Below are positions 4,613 through 8,035 of a stretch of DNA of 8,035 nucleotides, in pieces. The DNA comes from Acidimicrobiaceae bacterium (GTDB lineage Bacteria; Actinomycetota; Acidimicrobiia; Acidimicrobiales; Palsa-688), in the NCBI GenBank assembly GCA_009785715.1, contig WQVT01000087.1:1-8035 (forward strand), given 5' to 3'. Position 1 is the stretch's first letter; each line of letters starts with the position of its first letter. Below the pieces are notes generated by a model. The model was not told the DNA's origin, ran no database searches, and saw only the letters and a list, made by a program, of their open reading frames with translations. A program made the position numbers and the translations under genes.

Positions 4613-6832
4613 TCAAATCGATCCCCATGCATGCAGACCGAGCTGATCGGCGAAGAAGGCCAGTTGGTCGGCAGCCAGCTCAACGGTCCTCGTCACCGAC
4701 CGCGCGCCGTGGCCGACCTGGGCTTCCGAGCGGAGGAGGACGGGTCGGCGGTCGGGGTCGGAGGACGTCGCCCACTGCAGGGCGGCGGTCAGCTTGCGGG
4801 CGTGGAGGGGGTCGACCCGCGAGTCGGACTCGAAGACGGTGAACAGCACGGCGGGGTAGGCGGTGCCGGCACGGACGTGATGGTACGGGGACATCTCGAG
4901 GAGCCAGCCGAACTCGACGGGGTCGGCGGCGGTGCCGTACTCGTCGTTCCAGGTGGCCCCGAGGCCGAAACGCTCGTAGCGGACCATGTCGAGCAGGGGG
5001 GCCGAGCAGACGACGGCGGCGTAGCGCTCCGGTGAGCGGGTGAGGGCGGCGCCGACGAGGAGGCCGCCGTTGCTCCCACCGAAGATGCCGAGACGGTCCC
5101 GGGTCGTCCACCCCTGCTCGACGAGCAGGTCGGCTGCGGCCTCGAAATCCTCGAACACGTGGTGCTTGTGCTCACGCATCCCGTCGCGGTGCCAGGCCTC
5201 GCCCTCCTCGGAGCCGCCCCGGAGGTGGGCGACGACCCAGACACCACCGGCCTCCACCCAGGCGCGGATCGACGACGAGTAGGCCGGCGTGAGGGAGATG
5301 TCGAAGCCTCCGTACCCGTAGAGGACGGTTGGGCGGGGGCGGTCGGGGGTGGCGGCACCGGCCACCACCGTGAGGCGGATTTCGGTCCCGTCGGCGGAGG
5401 TGGCCACGATCTGGCTGGAGGCGATCGGGGGGTCGTCCGGGCTGGAGGCGATCGGCGGGGTCGTCGGGGCCTTTGGGGTGGCGGGGGCCGGCGCTGGGCC
5501 TTCCGGACGGAGCGTACCGGTGGTCACATCGAGGAAGAACACCTCGTAGGGGGTGGTGTGGTCGGTGTAGCCCAGCCACACCTGTTGGCCCTCGTCGGAA
5601 CGCCCCGTCAGGTCGGCGGACCCGGCGCCGGGGAGGACCACCTCTCGGAGTTTCGTGCCGGTGGACCGATCGTGCACGGTCACCTCGGATAGGGCGTGCC
5701 GGCGCCAGAGCACCACCAGGTGCTCGCCGGCCAGCACGAAGCCCTCCAGAACGGCGCCCCCGGGATCTTCGGTCACCACCTCCTCCCAGCCCTCCGGCCC
5801 GAGGTCGCCGGCTTCACCCGGGCGGAGGCGGCACAGCCGCCCGTGGGGGGCGCCCAGGTCGGTGTGGATCCACAGGGTGCCCCGTTGGTCGAAGTGCGGG
5901 GAGGCCTGGGCGTCGGTGCCGACGAGGACCGGGAGCCAGGGCTGGGGCGGCGCGTTGGGCGCGGTAGGGGCGGGGAGGCGACGCAGGTGGAGGTCGTTCC
6001 GGGGGGCGGTCCCGAGCGCCGTGGAAACGGCAACCCACGCCCCGTCGGGTGACACGTCGACCCCGAAGTAGGCGGTCATGTCGATGCCGTCGCCGAACAA
6101 CTCGAGGTCACTCGAGATGGGATCGGCCGGCGCAGGCGCCGGCGCCGTGCTTTGCGGCCGGGGCGCGGTGGTCGGCGAACCCGGCGCGTCCGGGGCCGCC
6201 GGACCGATGCGGTGGCGGTAGACGCGGCGGTGGTACTGCGACTCTCCCTCGGGGACCGCTTCGGGGGGGAGGCGGCGCACGTAGAGGAGCTCCTGCCCAC
6301 CGGGCAGCCAGGCGATCGGGCTGTAGCGGACGCGGTCGACGGGTCCCTCGAGGGTCTCTCCTGTGGCGACGTCGAGAACCCACAGGCGGCTCTCCTCGTC
6401 GCCCCCGCTCGACAATTGGTAGGCGAGGCGGTCGCCCTCCCAGGAGGGCGACCATCCGTCCAGGGTGATCGTGCCGTCGGCGCTCAGGGCGTTGGGGTCG
6501 ACCAGGGCGCGGGTGCCGGAACGATCGGTCACCCAGACGACGGCGTGATCCTGATCGGGGTTCCGCGCCGTCCAGAAGCGGCGGTCGCCCACCACGTGGG
6601 GTGGGCCGACGTAGCCGGGAATCAGGTCGAGCAGGCGGCCCCGCAGGGGGGCACGGGCTGGGAGCGAGTCGGCGAAGCGTTGCCAAAGCTCCTCCTGCGC
6701 CTCGGACCAGGCCACCGTGGCCGGGGAGGTCGGGTCCTCGAGCCAGCGGTACGGATCGGCGACCCGGTGACCATGTAGCTCCTCCGCCAGTCCCAGGCGC
6801 TCGGCCGGCGGATACCCATGAGCGAGAATCAC
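4613..6832 (-). CDS. Prolyl oligopeptidase, family S9A serine peptidase
   Basis: This 739-residue enzyme is predicted to cleave short peptides after proline in the cytoplasm; no signal peptide is seen. The N-terminus has the family signature HGHRVADPYRWLEDP (20-34). Residues about 75-440 are the beta-propeller that limits substrate size, and residues about 475-739 are the alpha/beta hydrolase. Catalytic Ser587 is in GGSNGG, Asp670 in SDSRVDPLHARK and His708 in VGHGA. Tyr507 (YGYGGF) matches the oxyanion-hole Tyr, Trp628 (TWNDEYG) the proline-stacking Trp, and Arg672 the substrate-binding Arg of the porcine enzyme. Two Pro/Ala-rich inserts (211-238 and 445-473) look like flexible linkers, the second at the propeller-hydrolase hinge. 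Start choice: the frame runs 57 codons further to an ATG at 7003, but that part is Arg/Pro-rich low complexity. GTG 6832 gives the normal family N-terminus and follows TATCGT by exactly 7 bases. Confidence 0.94.
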   Translation of the reverse strand: MILAHGYPPAERLGLAEELHGHRVADPYRWLEDPTSPATVAWSEAQEELWQRFADSLPARAPLRGRLLDLIPGYVGPPHVVGDRRFWTARNPDQDHAVVWVTDRSGTRALVDPNALSADGTITLDGWSPSWEGDRLAYQLSSGGDEESRLWVLDVATGETLEGPVDRVRYSPIAWLPGGQELLYVRRLPPEAVPEGESQYHRRVYRHRIGPAAPDAPGSPTTAPRPQSTAPAPAPADPISSDLELFGDGIDMTAYFGVDVSPDGAWVAVSTALGTAPRNDLHLRRLPAPTAPNAPPQPWLPVLVGTDAQASPHFDQRGTLWIHTDLGAPHGRLCRLRPGEAGDLGPEGWEEVVTEDPGGAVLEGFVLAGEHLVVLWRRHALSEVTVHDRSTGTKLREVVLPGAGSADLTGRSDEGQQVWLGYTDHTTPYEVFFLDVTTGTLRPEGPAPAPATPKAPTTPPIASSPDDPPIASSQIVATSADGTEIRLTVVAGAATPDRPRPTVLYGYGGFDISLTPAYSSSIRAWVEAGGVWVVAHLRGGSEEGEAWHRDGMREHKHHVFEDFEAAADLLVEQGWTTRDRLGIFGGSNGGLLVGAALTRSPERYAAVVCSAPLLDMVRYERFGLGATWNDEYGTAADPVEFGWLLEMSPYHHVRAGTAYPAVLFTVFESDSRVDPLHARKLTAALQWATSSDPDRRPVLLRSEAQVGHGARSVTRTVELAADQLAFFADQLGLHAWGSI
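5413..5465 (-). repeat. 27-bp tandem duplication in the oligopeptidase hinge linker
   Basis: GGCTGGAGGCGATCGG (plus-strand orientation) occurs at 5413-5428 and again at 5440-5455, period 27. The similarity runs on through GGGG and TCGTC with one base difference. In protein it gives PPIASS twice, at residues 459-464 and 468-473, in the linker joining propeller and hydrolase. The period is a multiple of 3, so the frame is kept. It is probably replication slippage in a tolerant linker. Confidence 0.75.
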
Positions 6833-6839
6833 GTCCGAG

Positions 6840-6845
6840 ACGATA
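6840..6845 (-). promoter_or_regulatory. Predicted -10 element of a leaderless oligopeptidase promoter
   Basis: On the minus strand TATCGT is followed by 7 bases (CTCGGAC) and then GTG 6832. There is no Shine-Dalgarno sequence before this GTG. The hexamer lies inside the longer open frame and would place the 57-codon extension upstream of transcription start. Confidence 0.5.
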
Positions 6846-6861
6846 CGGCGGGCGGGCGGCT

Positions 6862-6900
6862 GGGCGGCGGCCGGCCTCTGGCGGGCGGCGGCTGGCCTCT
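6862..6900. repeat. Imperfect 18-bp direct repeat, period 21
   Basis: GGGCGGCGGCCGGCCTCT (6862-6879) recurs as GGGCGGCGGCTGGCCTCT (6883-6900), one mismatch in 18. It lies upstream of the predicted oligopeptidase promoter. If the longer protein were real it would encode a PAAA-type repeat in an Arg/Pro-rich tail. Slippage in GC-rich sequence explains it well enough. Confidence 0.7.
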
Positions 6901-6990
6901 CGGGGGTGGTAGGCGGTGTTCGCCGGCGGCGGGGGCCACGTCCGGTGAGCGGGGTGCGCCAATGTGACTGATTCGCGTCCATGTGCTTGG

Positions 6991-7006
6991 CAGGTGACGT
7001 CATCTG
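6991..7006. promoter_or_regulatory. 16-bp palindrome, candidate operator
   Basis: CAGGTGACGTCATCTG is a palindrome with one mismatched pair out of eight. Its core TGACGTCA is a perfect 8-bp palindrome. The left half CAGGTGAC recurs at 7085-7092. It is about 160 bases upstream of the oligopeptidase start and about 250 bases upstream of the MprA-like start. A dimeric regulator binding here is inference. Confidence 0.4.
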
Positions 7007-7018
7007 ACCACTGGACGC

Positions 7019-7066
7019 TCACATGGACCGAGATCGATCACATGGACGGAGATCGCTCACAAATGG
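7019..7066. repeat. 19-bp tandem repeat, two full copies and a partial third
   Basis: TCACATGGACCGAGATCGA (7019-7037) and TCACATGGACGGAGATCGC (7038-7056) are head-to-tail and differ at two positions. A decayed third copy starts TCACAAATGG at 7057. A reverse-oriented GTCCATGTG at 6977-6985 is the exact complement of CACATGGAC in both full copies. The period is not a multiple of 3, so the repeat is not a coding repeat. Its place between divergent genes suggests a binding-site array. Confidence 0.8.
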
Positions 7067-7081
7067 CAGAGAGCCTCGAGC

Positions 7082-7093
7082 GGTCAGGTGACC
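7082..7093. promoter_or_regulatory. Inverted repeat GGTCA-GG-TGACC
   Basis: Two 5-base arms (7082-7086 and 7089-7093) are separated by 2 bases. The site shares CAGGTGAC with the palindrome at 6991-7006, 94 bases away. It may be a second site for the same factor. The arms are short, so chance is possible. Confidence 0.3.
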
Positions 7094-7245
7094 CCGCCCA
7101 CCAACCACGCCGAACGCGATCGGACCCCGCGATCGTGCGCCCCGGCGCCGATCGATCATTCAGGAAAATCGCGCCGGCGGATCGCGCGGAGCGATTTGCG
7201 CGGGTCTTCTGCGACGGTGTTCAGACCATCTTTAGTTCTCGCGGG

Positions 7246-7251
7246 CAGAAT
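7246..7251 (+). promoter_or_regulatory. Possible -10 element of the MprA-like regulator
   Basis: CAGAAT is followed by 7 bases (TGTGAGG) and then ATG 7259. It keeps the key A and final T of TANNNT but not the first T. The GAGG directly touching the ATG is too close to act as a normal ribosome site, so leaderless translation is again plausible. This case is weaker than the other three. Confidence 0.3.
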
Positions 7252-7258
7252 TGTGAGG

Positions 7259-7942
7259 ATGAGAGTCCTGGTGGTCGATGACGAACCCGCGGTCCGCCAG
7301 GCACTCGATCGCGCACTCCGCTTCGAGGGGTACGAAACGGAGACCGCCGAAGACGGCGTGGCGGCACTCGCCAGCCACGCCCAGCGACCCGCCGACGCCA
7401 TCGTGCTCGACGTCGCGATGCCGCGCATGGATGGCCTGGAGGTGAGCAGAAGACTGCGTTCGGCGGGCGATCAGACCCCGATCCTCCTGCTCACCGCAAG
7501 AGCCGCCGTCGACGAGCGGGTCGCCGGCCTGGATGCCGGCGCCGACGACTATCTGGTCAAGCCGTTCGCCCTCGAAGAGCTGTTGGCACGCATCCGCGCG
7601 CTGCTTCGCAGGTCCGCGCCGAGCGACGATAACGACGTGCTGCGTTTCGCCGATCTGTCACTCGACCCCGGGACGCGGGAGGTGCGTCGCGGGACGAGGC
7701 GCATCGAACTCACCAGGACCGAGTTTCTGCTCCTCGAGTTGCTGCTGCGAAATGCCCGCCAGGTCCTGCCCCGCGAGGTGATCTTCGACCGGGTCTGGGG
7801 GTACGACTTCGGCGCCAACTCGAACTCACTGGAGGTCTACATCGGCTATCTGCGTCGCAAGACGGAACTGGAAGGAGAGCCCCGGCTGATCCACACCGTC
7901 CGGGGCGTTGGGTACGTCTTGCGCCAGCCTGTCGAGGACTGA
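7259..7942 (+). CDS. OmpR/PhoB-family response regulator, MprA-like
   Basis: This 227-residue cytoplasmic transcription factor has a receiver domain (1-117) and a C-terminal winged helix (about 127-223). Receiver landmarks are Asp7-Asp8, phospho-acceptor Asp51 in IVLDVAMPRMDGLE, Thr79 and Lys101 in LVKPFALEELLARIRALLRR. The DNA-binding half has LTRTEFLLLELLL (151-163), EVYIGYLRRKTE (192-203) and the C-terminal GEPRLIHTVRGVGYVLR (206-222). The receiver-linker-effector sequence is close to MprA of mycobacteria, which works with MprB in the envelope-stress response that controls sigE. That role here is inference from similarity. Start choice: the frame opens at 7088, but MRVLVVDDEP at ATG 7259 is the canonical receiver start; GTG 7253 is a possible alternative. 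A second frame begins 8 bases after the stop, as expected for a regulator-kinase operon. Confidence 0.95.
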   Translation: MRVLVVDDEPAVRQALDRALRFEGYETETAEDGVAALASHAQRPADAIVLDVAMPRMDGLEVSRRLRSAGDQTPILLLTARAAVDERVAGLDAGADDYLVKPFALEELLARIRALLRRSAPSDDNDVLRFADLSLDPGTREVRRGTRRIELTRTEFLLLELLLRNARQVLPREVIFDRVWGYDFGANSNSLEVYIGYLRRKTELEGEPRLIHTVRGVGYVLRQPVED

Positions 7943-7947
7943 GGGGG
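7941..7947 (+). promoter_or_regulatory. Ribosome binding site for the partial downstream gene
   Basis: GAGGGGG overlaps the regulator's TGA and ends 3 bases before ATG 7951. It supports coupled translation of the two genes from one transcript. Confidence 0.55.
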
Positions 7948-7950
7948 CCG

Positions 7951-8035
7951 ATGGCAGGGCGAACCCCCGACACGCCGCCCACACCGGCACCGCCGCCGGC
8001 AGACCAGGGCCCGCCGCCGGCAGAGCAGGCACCGC
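7951..8035 (+). CDS. Start of a gene cut by the right edge, probably the partner sensor histidine kinase
   Basis: Only 28 codons are present, starting MAGRTPDTPP. The visible protein is almost entirely Pro, Ala, Gly, Asp, Glu and Gln, with a seven-residue repeat PPPADQG / PPPAEQA. There is no catalytic motif or membrane segment yet, so identity rests on position. It begins 8 bases after an MprA-like regulator, behind a GAGGGGG ribosome site, and MprA-type regulators are typically followed by their kinase. A disordered cytosolic N-terminus before the first membrane helix would fit. Confidence 0.6.
   Translation, partial: MAGRTPDTPPTPAPPPADQGPPPAEQAP
7990..8029 (+). repeat. 21-bp tandem repeat in the partial gene
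   Basis: CCGCCGCCGGCAGACCAGG (7990-8008) recurs as CCGCCGCCGGCAGAGCAGG (8011-8029), with a period of 21 and one mismatch in 19. It encodes a seven-residue Pro/Ala repeat. The array may continue past the window edge. Confidence 0.75.

Larger units (their letters stand above)
6833..7258. other. 426-base intergenic regulatory region between the oligopeptidase and MprA-like genes
   Basis: With both starts chosen as here, the two genes diverge and nothing between them looks coding. Reading frames exist across it on both strands, but they lack family resemblance, and the repeat periods (19 bp) break frame. The left third (6846-6920) is extremely GC-rich with a 21-bp direct repeat. The middle (6977-7093) holds a 16-bp palindrome, a 19-bp tandem repeat and a second inverted repeat. 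The right third (7100-7258) is rich in CGATCG and ends in the likely promoter of the response regulator. It is less GC-rich than the flanking genes. Confidence 0.7.

Noticed and set aside
7166..7197. Inverted repeat AAATCGC / GCGATTT upstream of the MprA-like gene
   Set aside because: The arms are 7 bp with an 18-base gap and do not extend; GATCGC-type words are common in this region, so it is weak evidence for an operator.
7088..7258. 57-codon upstream extension of the MprA-like regulator
   Set aside because: It is Arg/Ser/Pro-rich and precedes a perfect canonical receiver start MRVLVVDDEP at 7259.
6964..7281. 105-codon plus-strand frame across the intergenic repeats
   Set aside because: It reads through a 19-bp repeat whose period breaks the frame, has no ribosome site or recognisable domain, and ends inside the real regulator gene in another frame.

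Overview
The window is GC-rich and gene-dense, and every recognisable gene is chromosomal housekeeping or regulatory. It fits an actinobacterium. The evidence is a DNA polymerase I whose proofreading residues are lost, a PdtaR-like response regulator with an ANTAR domain, an MprA-like OmpR-family regulator, a DtxR-family repressor, GTG starts and putative leaderless promoters. A deep lineage such as Acidimicrobiia is possible, but that is a guess from protein flavour. In Mycobacterium tuberculosis, pdtaR (Rv1626) and polA (Rv1629) are also near neighbours, so part of this layout may be ancestral.

Layout from left to right. Positions 1-127 are non-coding and carry two strong hairpins downstream of polA. 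polA occupies 128-2842 on the minus strand. A 94-base divergent intergenic region separates it from a DtxR/MntR/IdeR-family metalloregulator on the plus strand (2937-3596). This converges, with 9 bases between the stop codons, on the PdtaR-like regulator (3606-4187, minus). Upstream of that on the same strand are a 97-residue coiled-coil protein of unknown function (4296-4589) and a prolyl oligopeptidase (4613-6832). Prolyl oligopeptidase, the small protein and the regulator are co-directional and may be partly co-transcribed. A 426-base intergenic region (6833-7258) follows. It holds a 19-bp tandem repeat, palindromes and a GATC cluster. An MprA-like response regulator (7259-7942, plus) comes next. 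Eight bases after its stop, a Pro/Ala-rich reading frame begins and runs off the right edge; by position it is probably the partner sensor kinase.

The most notable sequence signal is start geometry. polA, the DtxR-family gene and the prolyl oligopeptidase each have a TANNNT -10 hexamer exactly 7 bases before a start codon and no Shine-Dalgarno sequence. This predicts leaderless mRNAs and fixes the start of each protein. pdtaR instead has a strong GAGGAGG ribosome site.

The genes cover DNA repair and replication (polA), metal homeostasis (DtxR family), RNA-level regulation (ANTAR protein), peptide turnover (prolyl oligopeptidase) and probably envelope stress signalling (MprA-like pair). I see no insertion sequence, phage gene, CRISPR array, tRNA or rRNA, and no clear new system. 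The best leads are the repeat-rich regulatory region, the mixed metal-site signature of the DtxR protein and the small coiled-coil gene.
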